Of a stretch of DNA of 64,000 nucleotides, positions 50,979 to 61,812 are shown piece after piece (positions within the stretch are counted from its first letter, which is position 1; every line of letters starts with the position of its first letter). The notes under the pieces are model-generated. The model searched no databases and was not told where the DNA came from. It saw nothing but the letters and a program-made list of their open reading frames with translations. This DNA is from Pseudomonadota bacterium (GTDB taxonomy: Bacteria > Pseudomonadota > Gammaproteobacteria > Burkholderiales > Burkholderiaceae_C). The stretch covers positions 11,889 to 75,888 of the forward strand of contig JAEWPH010000018.1 of assembly GCA_023460715.1 (NCBI GenBank), in the 5' to 3' direction. The position numbers and the translations under genes were made by a program.

Positions 50979-51225
50979 AAACGACACCCCCCTGAGGCCC
51001 TGTGGGCCTCCGTGCTGCCGCCAGAGGCGGCTGCCCTTCGGGCACGTCCAAGCCTGCGCATGCAGGCTCGGAGCCGCGGCCCTCAGCCCCCGCTCTCGCC
51101 TTGCTGCGCAAGGCGGGCAGGAGGACGCAGCCCTCGCTGCGGGGCGGCCCTTGCTCGGCTGCCCACGCAGGGGTGGCGCCGGTTCCACGCGACGCGGGCG
51201 GCGCACAGCGCTATGGAAGACTGAC
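50979..51225. repeat. Intergenic repeat family 2, full-size copy between livG and livF
   Basis: About 247 nt, beginning 5 nt after the livG stop and ending at the livF ATG. It has CCCCCCTGAGG near the left end, several small hairpins (for example GCCTTGctgcgCAAGGC), the segment 51133-51166 shared with 2356-2391, and GTTCCACGCG near the right end, shared with the copy at 22.84 kb. No supported reading frame. Confidence 0.6.
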
Positions 51226-51921
51226 ATGCTTCATATTGACAATTTGCATGCCTATTACGGTAAGAGCCATGTGCTGCACGGCGTGGCCTTCGATGTGCAG
51301 CCGGGCGAGATCCTCGCGCTGCTTGGCCGCAACGGATCAGGGCGCTCCACCACTGCCAAGGCCATCATGGGGCTGGTGGATTGGGAGGGCACCGTCGAAT
51401 GGAAGGGGCAGAAGCTCGTGGGACGCAAGGCCTATGAGATCGCCCACCTGGGCATCGGCTACGTGCCGGAGAGCCGCGACATCTTTCCCAACCTCACGGT
51501 GCATCAGAACCTGCTGCTGGGTCAGAAGGGCAACGGCAAAGGCAGCCGATGGGGCTTCGATGACATGTACGCCATGTTCCCGCGCCTCAAGGAGCGCCAG
51601 CACACCGAGGCCGGCGTGATGTCGGGCGGCGAGCAGCAGATGCTGACGCTGTGCCGCACGCTCATGGGGGACCCCGACCTCATCATCATCGACGAGCCCA
51701 CCGAAGGACTGGCACCCAAGATCGTGGAGCTGGTGGGCGAGTACCTCATGAAGATCAAGGCACGGGGTGTGTCGGTGCTGCTGATCGAGCAGAAGCTCAC
51801 CATCGCGATGACCATCTCGGACCGCGCTCTGGTCATGGGGCACGGCAGCATCGTCTTCCAAGGCACGCCGGAGGAATTGCGCGCCAACCAGTATGTCCGC
51901 AAGGAGTGGCTGGAGGTCTGA
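51226..51921 (+). CDS. livF: Branched-chain amino acid type ABC ATPase, LivF, with altered Walker A
   Basis: 231 residues. Signature SGGEQQMLTLCRTLMG, Walker B LIIIDEPTEGLAP and the switch region are intact, but the P-loop reads GRNGSGRST: the invariant Walker A Lys is Arg40 (codon CGC). In a heterodimer with LivG this would leave one weakened ATP site. The rest of the protein looks well conserved, so it is not a pseudogene. Separated from livG by a repeat-filled 251-nt spacer. Confidence 0.9.
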   Translation: MLHIDNLHAYYGKSHVLHGVAFDVQPGEILALLGRNGSGRSTTAKAIMGLVDWEGTVEWKGQKLVGRKAYEIAHLGIGYVPESRDIFPNLTVHQNLLLGQKGNGKGSRWGFDDMYAMFPRLKERQHTEAGVMSGGEQQMLTLCRTLMGDPDLIIIDEPTEGLAPKIVELVGEYLMKIKARGVSVLLIEQKLTIAMTISDRALVMGHGSIVFQGTPEELRANQYVRKEWLEV

Positions 51922-52126
51922 CTGCCGGGGATTAAGGCTTCCCGCGCGCAGCCTGGTCGTCTGGGCCTGCGGCGTGCGTTGCTAGGCCTGGCGTGGATGT
52001 GCTGACGCACGCGTACATCACCGGCTCCGAGAGCGCGTGCCGCCGACGGTCGTGCCACGGCACCGTCATCAAACGGAAATGTTCTGTCATTAACATTTTT
52101 TGACATTCATTTCCCGCGCCGCTGGC

Positions 52127-53359
52127 ATGCCCGATTCCCGTGCGTATCTGACCGAGTTCCGTCCCCGCTTCCAGCCCCCCAGCGCCGCGGATTTGTGCAC
52201 CCCTGTGCCTTGCATGACCACGGGCCAGACGAATGAAGAGGTGCTGGAGGTTTTCAGCCGCCACCGCGATCTGGTGGCCCTGCCGGTGGTCGAAGACGGC
52301 CGGCCCATCGGGCTGATCAACCGCAATATCTTCCTATCGCAGATGAGCAAGCAGTTCCGCATGGAGCTGTACGGCCGCAAGAGCTGCATTGCGTTCATGG
52401 ACAAGGAGCCGCTCGTCGTCGATGCCGGCATGGACATCGACACCCTGACCGTTCGCACGGTGGAATGTGGCGAGAAGGCGCTTTCCGACGGCTTCATCAT
52501 CACGCGCGAGGGCGCGTTCGCTGGCGTCGGGAACGGTCTGCAGCTGATGCGCGTGGTGGCAGACGTGCAGGCCTCGCGCCATCGGCAGATCATGCACAGC
52601 ATCGAGTACGCCAGCGTGATCCAGCAGTCCACGCTGCGCACGTCCAGGGACGCACTCGCACGGGTGTGCCCTCAGGCCCATCTGGTGTGGGAGCCCCGTG
52701 ATGTGGTGGGCGGCGATTTCTACCAGTTCAGCCAGGGCGCAGGCGGCTGGTTCGGGGCGGTGGCGGATTGCACGGGGCACGGCGTGCCCGGTGCCTTCAT
52801 GACGCTGATCGCGTCCACCAGCCTGTCGCAGGCCGTCGAGCGCCAGGGCGCGCGGGATCCCGCGCAGCTGCTGGGCACCGTCAACCGGGGCATCAAGCAG
52901 GTGCTGGGGCAGGTCGACGGCGGCGACGACACTCCCGGCTCGGATGACGGCATGGACGCGGCCTTCTTCTGGGTCGATACCGCCGCCCGGCAGCTCACGT
53001 TCGCGGGCGCGCGGCTGTCGCTTCACGTTCTGCGGCCCGAGGCGCAAGAGGTGGAGGTCATCGAAGGCCAGCGCCAGGGCGTGGGCTACGTGGACAGCGC
53101 CCCGGACTATGCCTGGCAGAACCAGACCGTCGCGCTGCCCAGCGGCAGCCTGGTTTTCATCACGACCGATGGGCTCACCGACCAGGTCGGCGGGCCGCGT
53201 GCCATCGCCCTCGGCAAGCGCCGCCTGCGTGAGTTGCTGCTGCAGCACCGCGCTGCAAGCCCCGCGGAAATCAACGGCGCCGTGCTGGAGGGCCTGCGCG
53301 CATGGCAGGGCGACCACAACCGGCGCGACGACGTGACCTTTCTGTGCTTTCGCATCTGA
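52127..53359 (+). CDS. siaA: SiaA-like PP2C/SpoIIE phosphatase with N-terminal CBS region
   Basis: 410 residues, soluble. N-terminal CBS-like region (residues about 25-120: VALPVVEDGRPIGLINRNIF), then a PP2C phosphatase core with VVGGDFYQF, ADCTGHGVPGAFMTL, TTDGLTDQ and RRDDVTFLCFRI, which hold the metal-binding Asp residues. In Pseudomonas aeruginosa SiaA is membrane-bound with a HAMP domain and dephosphorylates SiaC; here the sensor part is replaced by CBS, so the input is probably an intracellular nucleotide. The start (ATG 52127; TTG 52100 possible) lacks a strong ribosome binding site. The 205-nt gap before it shows only a small hairpin. Confidence 0.82.
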   Translation: MPDSRAYLTEFRPRFQPPSAADLCTPVPCMTTGQTNEEVLEVFSRHRDLVALPVVEDGRPIGLINRNIFLSQMSKQFRMELYGRKSCIAFMDKEPLVVDAGMDIDTLTVRTVECGEKALSDGFIITREGAFAGVGNGLQLMRVVADVQASRHRQIMHSIEYASVIQQSTLRTSRDALARVCPQAHLVWEPRDVVGGDFYQFSQGAGGWFGAVADCTGHGVPGAFMTLIASTSLSQAVERQGARDPAQLLGTVNRGIKQVLGQVDGGDDTPGSDDGMDAAFFWVDTAARQLTFAGARLSLHVLRPEAQEVEVIEGQRQGVGYVDSAPDYAWQNQTVALPSGSLVFITTDGLTDQVGGPRAIALGKRRLRELLLQHRAASPAEINGAVLEGLRAWQGDHNRRDDVTFLCFRI

Positions 53360-53394
53360 CGGCGTCTTTCCCTTCCACGACTCACCCCCTCCCG

Positions 53395-53967
53395 ATGTCT
53401 TCCCCCCTGATTTCCGGCAAGTACGGTTCCTTCTTCAGCGTGGCCCGCGAACACCAGGTCATCTTCTACTACGTGGGCTACTTCTCGCAGCACATCGTGG
53501 CGGCCATGGCCGATGCCGTGAAGCTGCAACTGGAGGTGGCCGGCGTGGCCGGGCCGACGCGGCGCAAGCTGTTCTCGTCCTTCATCGAGATGGCACAGAA
53601 CATCATCCACTACTCGGCCGACGCGCTCACCCCGCCCAGCCAGCCCGACGGCGAACTGCTCCACGGCTCGGTGTGCATCCGCCGGGAGGCCGATGGCCGC
53701 TTCCTGCTGCTGTGCGCCAACCCCATCGAAGCCGGAATGGCCGACGAACTGCGGCACAAGCTGGACCGCCTGCGCAGCATGACCCTCGATGAGATCAAGC
53801 AGGCCTACCGCCAGACGTTGCGTGAGGACACCCCGCAGGGCAGCAAAGGCGCCGGCATGGGCTTTCTCACGGTGGCGCGCGACGCCAGCGCGCCGCTGGA
53901 ATTCGACTTCGACCCCGCCCAGGGCGCGGCAGGCGCCCCCGTCTTCTACCTGAAGGCGGCGATCTGA
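53395..53967 (+). CDS. siaB: SiaB-family protein kinase
   Basis: 190 residues. The segment SSFIEMAQNIIHYS resembles the N-box of GHKL ATPases (E, N and H conserved), and KGAGMGFLTVARDA the ATP-lid glycine box. SiaB phosphorylates SiaC in the known system. The ATG at 53395 (MSSPLISGKYGSFF) is chosen; the frame extends back into siaA without similarity. 35 nt after siaA. Confidence 0.83.
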   Translation: MSSPLISGKYGSFFSVAREHQVIFYYVGYFSQHIVAAMADAVKLQLEVAGVAGPTRRKLFSSFIEMAQNIIHYSADALTPPSQPDGELLHGSVCIRREADGRFLLLCANPIEAGMADELRHKLDRLRSMTLDEIKQAYRQTLREDTPQGSKGAGMGFLTVARDASAPLEFDFDPAQGAAGAPVFYLKAAI

Positions 53968-54002
53968 CCCGCCGCACCGCGGACCCCGACCAGAGATCAC
54001 GC

Positions 54003-54392
54003 ATGGACCCTCTCTACATTGCTCCCACCCCCAGTTCACCCGAGGTGGACTTCCAGTTCGATCAGCACACGCTCCGCCTGCGCGGCGAGTCCTATCCGGA
54101 AAATGCCGCGGCCTTCTATGGAGACGTCATCGGGCGGCTCAGGCTGTACCTGGCGCTGCAGAGCGGCCAGCGCATCGAAGTGCACATCGCGCTGGCGTAC
54201 TTCAACAGCTCCAGCACCAAGATGCTGTTCAATCTCATCGACGCGCTCAACGATGCAGCCCAGGCGGGCAACACCGTGGCGCTGCACTGGTACCACGATG
54301 AAGAGGACGACACCATCCTGGAGTTCGGTCAGGAATTGGCTGACGATTTCCCCGGGCTCGCGTTCACCTGCCATCCGGTCGCCGCGTCCTGA
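54003..54392 (+). CDS. siaC: SiaC-like phospho-switch protein (DUF1987)
   Basis: 129 residues. The conserved block ALAYFNSSSTKMLFNLIDAL holds the probable phospho-acceptor T72 (T68 in P. aeruginosa SiaC, as I recall). Start region VDFQFDQHTLRLRGESYPEN fits the family. Unphosphorylated SiaC binds and activates SiaD; SiaB and SiaA set its phosphorylation. 3 nt before siaD. Confidence 0.83.
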   Translation: MDPLYIAPTPSSPEVDFQFDQHTLRLRGESYPENAAAFYGDVIGRLRLYLALQSGQRIEVHIALAYFNSSSTKMLFNLIDALNDAAQAGNTVALHWYHDEEDDTILEFGQELADDFPGLAFTCHPVAAS

Positions 54393-54395
54393 GCG

Positions 54396-55157
54396 ATGGA
54401 GCAGCTCCCGTCTCCCCCGGACCTCTTCGAGTCCGAACACCGCGCGCTGCAGGCCGCTCGATCGGCCTATGACACGCTCCCCTGCGTGCAGGCCGCAGCG
54501 CAGCAGGACGGATGCCGCCAGGCGCTGGGCGACCTGTTGGCGGCCTACGAGCGCCTGCTGCGCGAGACGCGGCGGCTGGTGCGCCGCAGCGACCGGGCCG
54601 AGCTGGAGATGAACCAGCTCAACCAGCGCCTGCAGGACCTCGCCGACCAGCTGCACTACCGTGCCACGCACGATCCGCTCACGGGCGTGCTCAACCGGGC
54701 GGCGATCATCGAGCGTGTCAACGGGCACTTCGAGGTCGGCAGCCTGGCACTCATCGTGCTGGACATCGATCACTTCAAGCGGGTGAACGACAGCTTCGGC
54801 CACCCGGTGGGCGATCGTGTGATCCGCGGCGTCGTCGAATGCCTGCAGGCGGTGGTACCGCCCTTGGCGCAGATCGGCCGTGTAGGAGGCGAAGAGTTCA
54901 CCGTGCTGCTGCCCGGACCGGATGGGCGCGCCTGCGAGCGCGTGGCCGAGGCCGCGCGCCAGGCCATCGAAGCCTGCGACTTCGCGCTGCCGGACGGCAG
55001 CGCGATCACCGCCAGCTTCGGCGTGAGCTGGCTGCCCGGCGGCAACGGCTTCGACGAGGCGTATGGCCTGGCGGACGAGGCGCTGTACAGCGCCAAGCGC
55101 AGCGGCCGCAACCGCGTGGTGCGTGCGCGTGACACGGCCGAAGTGCCCACTTCATGA
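54396..55157 (+). CDS. siaD: SiaD-like diguanylate cyclase
   Basis: 253 residues. A helical/coiled-coil N-terminal half (to about residue 85), which in SiaD is the SiaC-binding stalk, is followed by a GGDEF domain with an active GGEEF signature at 164-168 and HDPLTGVLNR and IDHFKRVNDSFGH. No RxxD inhibitory site is visible five residues before GGEEF (PPLA stands there), so product inhibition may be absent. The stop overlaps the start of the EAL gene. Confidence 0.88.
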   Translation: MEQLPSPPDLFESEHRALQAARSAYDTLPCVQAAAQQDGCRQALGDLLAAYERLLRETRRLVRRSDRAELEMNQLNQRLQDLADQLHYRATHDPLTGVLNRAAIIERVNGHFEVGSLALIVLDIDHFKRVNDSFGHPVGDRVIRGVVECLQAVVPPLAQIGRVGGEEFTVLLPGPDGRACERVAEAARQAIEACDFALPDGSAITASFGVSWLPGGNGFDEAYGLADEALYSAKRSGRNRVVRARDTAEVPTS

Positions 55158-57388
55158 GCATCCAGCTCGGGCATGACGGTCCTGCTGCGGGTGTCGCCTG
55201 CCCGCCCGGGTCGGCGGACGGTGCACATCGCCATGCGTACGGTTCGCCCGACTGGCGCCTGCTCGTTGCCGATCCCGACGCGCAAGTGCATGCCACGGTG
55301 CGCGCCCTGCTGGAAGGGCTGGAACTTGCCGGCCGTCCGGTCCACTGTCTTTACGCGCAAAACGCCGAGGAGGCCCGCGCGGTGCTGCTCGGTGAAAGCG
55401 ATGTAGCCGTGGTGCTGCTTGGCACCGGGTGGGAGCGGCCGGGCACGGCGCTGGAACTGCTGGACTTCATCCGCCACACCGCCGGCCTGCTCCATACCCG
55501 TATCGTGCTGCACACGGCGCGCACGGCGCAGGTGCCGGACCAGGAGCTGCTGCTGCAGTACGACATCAACGACCACCGGGACCATTCCGAGCTGACGCCG
55601 GGCCGGCTGCTACCGGCCGTGATCACGGCCATCCGCTCCTACGACCAGCGCTGTGCCATCGAGAGCAGCCGCCGCAGCCTGGAACGCATCGTGCGTTCCA
55701 GCGCTGCGCTGCTGGAGGAGAACGATCTGCACGCTTTCGCAGCAGGCGTGGTCACGCAACTGGCTGCGCTCCTGGGCGTGCCCGCGCGCGGCATGGTGTG
55801 CCTGGTGCCCGGCCCGCCGCCCGCCCGCTGCGAGATCCTGGCGGCCACTGGCGCGTTCAGCGGCTTCGTCGGCCAGGCATTGGCCGAGCTGCCTGCGTCG
55901 CGCTGCCAGAGCCTGCTCGCCCGCGCCGCCCGCTTCGGCCACCACATCCATGGAGAGGAGGGCGGTGTGGCCCTGTACCTGGCCAGTGGCAGCGGCCGCA
56001 GCATGGCGGTCTGCGTGGACACTCCAGGCCCGCATGGAACGTTGGACCGCCCGCTGCTGGACGTTTTCACCGCCAACCTGCGCACCTTGCTGCACAACCG
56101 CGATCTGCTGGACCGGCTGCACCGATTCGCCTACTACGACCCCCTGGTGCAGTTGCCCAACCGGGCGCATTTCGTGGAGCAGGTGGACGCATGCGTGCGC
56201 GGCGGCAGCGCGCAGGGCCACCTGCTCGCACTCATCGATATCGACGATTTCAGCGCGGCCAACGACGTGATGGGCCATCGCTTCGGGGACCATCTGCTGC
56301 AGGCGGTGGCCCGCCGCCTGGCCGAAGCGCTCCCGCCGGGTGCGCTGCTGGCGCGCGTGGGCTCGGACACCTTCGGCGTGCTGGCCGAGGCACAGCGTGT
56401 GGCCCTGCCGCTGCTGCTGCAGTGCGTGCGTCCCCCGCCCACGGTGGATGGCGTGCCTCACAAGGTGTCGCTCACCTGCGGCTATGTGCATCTGCCGGCG
56501 CGGGCGCAGGCCGGGGCCGACCTGGTCAAGGATGCGACCATCGCGCTCAAGCGTGCCAAGCGCGGCCACCGGGGCCAGCACCTGCAGTACCTGGAGCACA
56601 TGGGGGCCGAGGCGCGCCACCGGGCCGTGCTGCTGGCGCAGCTGCGCGCCGCGATCGACAACGCCGAACTGTTCCTCGTCTATCAGCCACAGCTGCATCT
56701 GGAGACCTCCGCGCTGGTGGGGCTGGAGGCGCTGCTGCGCTGGCGCACGCCGGACGGCCGCTTCGTATCGCCGGACGATTTCATTCCCATGGCCGAGCAT
56801 TCGGGCCTGATCGTGCCCTTGGGGCAGTGGGTGCTGGCGGCGGCCTGCCAGACCATGCGGGCACTGCTCGACGCCGGACATGCGCCGTTGCGCATGGCGG
56901 TCAACGTGTCGGCCGCGCAGCTGCAGGACCCCGGCTTCCTCGATGCCGTGCGTGCGGCGCTGTCCGCCAGCGGGCTGGGCGGCACCCATCTGGAACTGGA
57001 GATCACCGAGTCCGTCGCCGTGGTGCCCACGCAGCTCTTGCAGTCCACCCTGGCCGCGCTGCGGCAGGATGGCGTGAGCATCGCCATCGACGACTTCGGC
57101 ACGGGCTATTCGTCGCTGAGCTACCTGGAGCGCCTGCCCCTGGACCGCATCAAGATCGACCGCAGCTTCGTGCGCCAGCCCCGCGGCGAGCAAGGCGCGC
57201 GCATCGCCGAGATGATCGTGCAGCTGGGCCGCCAGCTGGGGTTGCAGGTGGTGGCCGAAGGCATCGAGGACGCGGCCAGCTGGGGCGCGCTGCGCAGCAT
57301 GGGGTGCGATGTCGGGCAGGGTTACCACATCGCGCCGCCGCTCGGGTTGGAGCAGTTGGGGCAATGGCTGAGGGGTCGCACGGCCTGA
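55154..57388 (+). CDS. Degenerate-receiver / DUF3369 / GGDEF-EAL protein, probable c-di-GMP phosphodiesterase
   Basis: 744 residues, coupled to siaD by ATGA. N-terminal receiver-like domain in which the phospho-Asp position is G90 (VVLLGTGWE), so it cannot be phosphorylated there. A DUF3369 sensor region follows (residues about 190-330), then a GGDEF domain with GSDTF at 403-407, predicted inactive as a cyclase, and an EAL domain with E525 in LEALLRW, plus EITES, IDDFGTGYSSLSYL and KIDRSFV intact. Likely degrades c-di-GMP made by the neighbouring SiaD. Confidence 0.88.
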   Translation: MSIQLGHDGPAAGVACPPGSADGAHRHAYGSPDWRLLVADPDAQVHATVRALLEGLELAGRPVHCLYAQNAEEARAVLLGESDVAVVLLGTGWERPGTALELLDFIRHTAGLLHTRIVLHTARTAQVPDQELLLQYDINDHRDHSELTPGRLLPAVITAIRSYDQRCAIESSRRSLERIVRSSAALLEENDLHAFAAGVVTQLAALLGVPARGMVCLVPGPPPARCEILAATGAFSGFVGQALAELPASRCQSLLARAARFGHHIHGEEGGVALYLASGSGRSMAVCVDTPGPHGTLDRPLLDVFTANLRTLLHNRDLLDRLHRFAYYDPLVQLPNRAHFVEQVDACVRGGSAQGHLLALIDIDDFSAANDVMGHRFGDHLLQAVARRLAEALPPGALLARVGSDTFGVLAEAQRVALPLLLQCVRPPPTVDGVPHKVSLTCGYVHLPARAQAGADLVKDATIALKRAKRGHRGQHLQYLEHMGAEARHRAVLLAQLRAAIDNAELFLVYQPQLHLETSALVGLEALLRWRTPDGRFVSPDDFIPMAEHSGLIVPLGQWVLAAACQTMRALLDAGHAPLRMAVNVSAAQLQDPGFLDAVRAALSASGLGGTHLELEITESVAVVPTQLLQSTLAALRQDGVSIAIDDFGTGYSSLSYLERLPLDRIKIDRSFVRQPRGEQGARIAEMIVQLGRQLGLQVVAEGIEDAASWGALRSMGCDVGQGYHIAPPLGLEQLGQWLRGRTA

Positions 57389-57483
57389 GGCCGCGGTCTG
57401 GCCGTCGCACCTGGCGTGGCGCGACGCCTCTACCGAAGGGTTAAGCAAAGCGGGGCGCCTGTCCGGTCAGGGACATCCCTGTC

Positions 57484-57536
57484 TTGGAGGGGTTTACCGT
57501 GCCCCCTAGAATGGAAAAGCACGATCGTTCGCTTTG
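57484..57536 (+). promoter_or_regulatory. Promoter and palindromic operator upstream of the fad genes
   Basis: A -10 TAGAAT (57507-57512) pairs with a weak -35 TTGGAG at 17 nt. At the expected transcript start lies AAAGCACGATCGTTCGCTTT (57517-57536), with an ACGATCGT palindromic core like operators of acyl-CoA-responsive TetR repressors. The regulator is not in the window. Confidence 0.4.
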
Positions 57537-57587
57537 GGCCGCTGCGGGCCCGGAGCGCTGTTTTTTCCAACCCAAGGAACAAAGCGC

Positions 57588-59687
<2,100 letters not shown>

Positions 59688-59722
59688 GTGCCCGCCTGCC
59701 GCAAGAAACAAGGAATCCGTTT

Positions 59723-60898
<1,176 letters not shown>

Positions 60899-60932
60899 GC
60901 GGCGGGCAGCCCTTTCGTCCCGCCTGAACCCC

Positions 60933-60968
60933 AACCCCGTGCCGGCGCTGTGCCTGCACGGGGTTTGC
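60933..60968 (+). terminator. Terminator after thiolase
   Basis: AACCCCGTGC/GCACGGGGTT stem of 10 bp with a 13-nt loop, then TTGCTATTTTT. It closes the beta-oxidation operon. Confidence 0.75.
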
Positions 60969-61032
60969 TATTTTTATAATAGCTGCATGCGCAGGTGGTG
61001 TAAGCCCTAGAGGCCTGAAAGGCTTGTATTTT
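60969..61032. repeat. Intergenic repeat family 1, copy e
   Basis: TAATAGCTGCATGCGC followed by decayed GTAAGCCCTAGAGGCC, next to the terminator and just before the stop of the convergent LysE gene. The most eroded of the intergenic copies. Confidence 0.45.
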
Positions 61033-61033
61033 C

Positions 61034-61660
61034 TCAGCGCTGGGTGGCCATGCGCACCCCCAGGCAGACCAGGGCGGCGCCCATCAATGCGTCCACAGGG
61101 CGGCGCAGGCGGGCGTAGGCCGCGCGCACGCGCCCGACGGAGAAAAATGCCGCCAGCAGGCCGAGCCACAGCGCTGTGATGGCGCCCACCAGTCCGACGA
61201 CCACGCCATACACCCAGGCGGGCGCCCCCACGGGCAGCAGCGTGACGAAGAGCGTGGCAAAGAAGGTGGCCGTCTTGGGGTTGGTCAGTCCCACCACGAA
61301 GCCCCGGCGCCAGGCGCCCGCGAGGCTGGCCGAGGCGGCGGCCCCGTGCGTGGCGCCATCGGCTGCGGGGGCCCGCAGTGCGCCCCAGAGCATGCGGGCG
61401 CCCAGGTAGGTGAGGTAGGCCGCACCGGCCCAGCGGATGGCCTCGTACAGCCAGAACATTTCCTGGATCAGCAGGCCGAAGCCCAGGATGGCCAGCGTGG
61501 CCCACAGCGTCACCGCGCAGGCGATGCCCAGGCCCACAAAGATGCCGGCTCGGCGGTCGTGCAATGCCTGCGAGGTGACGGCGACGAAGTCCGGCCCTGG
61601 ACTGGCGCACGCCAGCAGGATGATGGCGCAGAGCGTGGCGAGTTGCGGGAGGTAGTCCAT
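61034..61660 (-). CDS. LysE/RhtB-family amino acid exporter
   Basis: 208 residues, six predicted membrane helices. LLACASPGPDFVAVTSQAL near the N-terminus and RRGFVVGLTNPKTATFFATL are family hallmarks (the latter with the conserved NPK). Likely exports amino acids or derivatives; substrate not predictable. The ATG at 61660 (MDYLPQLATLC) gives the family start; the upstream frame is rejected. Confidence 0.9.
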   Translation of the reverse strand: MDYLPQLATLCAIILLACASPGPDFVAVTSQALHDRRAGIFVGLGIACAVTLWATLAILGFGLLIQEMFWLYEAIRWAGAAYLTYLGARMLWGALRAPAADGATHGAAASASLAGAWRRGFVVGLTNPKTATFFATLFVTLLPVGAPAWVYGVVVGLVGAITALWLGLLAAFFSVGRVRAAYARLRRPVDALMGAALVCLGVRMATQR

Positions 61661-61812
61661 GGGAGGCCGGGGAGGGTTGCGGGGTTCTATCTTCGCAAAG
61701 AGGGCGCCGATGCGCCAGCGAGGCAATGCCTGCGCGGAGGTGGGGGAGGGCGGTGCTCCGCAGGTCACGCACCAGACACATCGCTGCGCAGCGCGCTTCC
61801 ATAATTTGCGCC

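Noticed and set aside
50979-51225. Coding frames in the livG-livF spacer
   Set aside because: Several open frames exist because of high GC, but none has a family signature, and the same landmarks recur in other spacers, so it is treated as repeat DNA.
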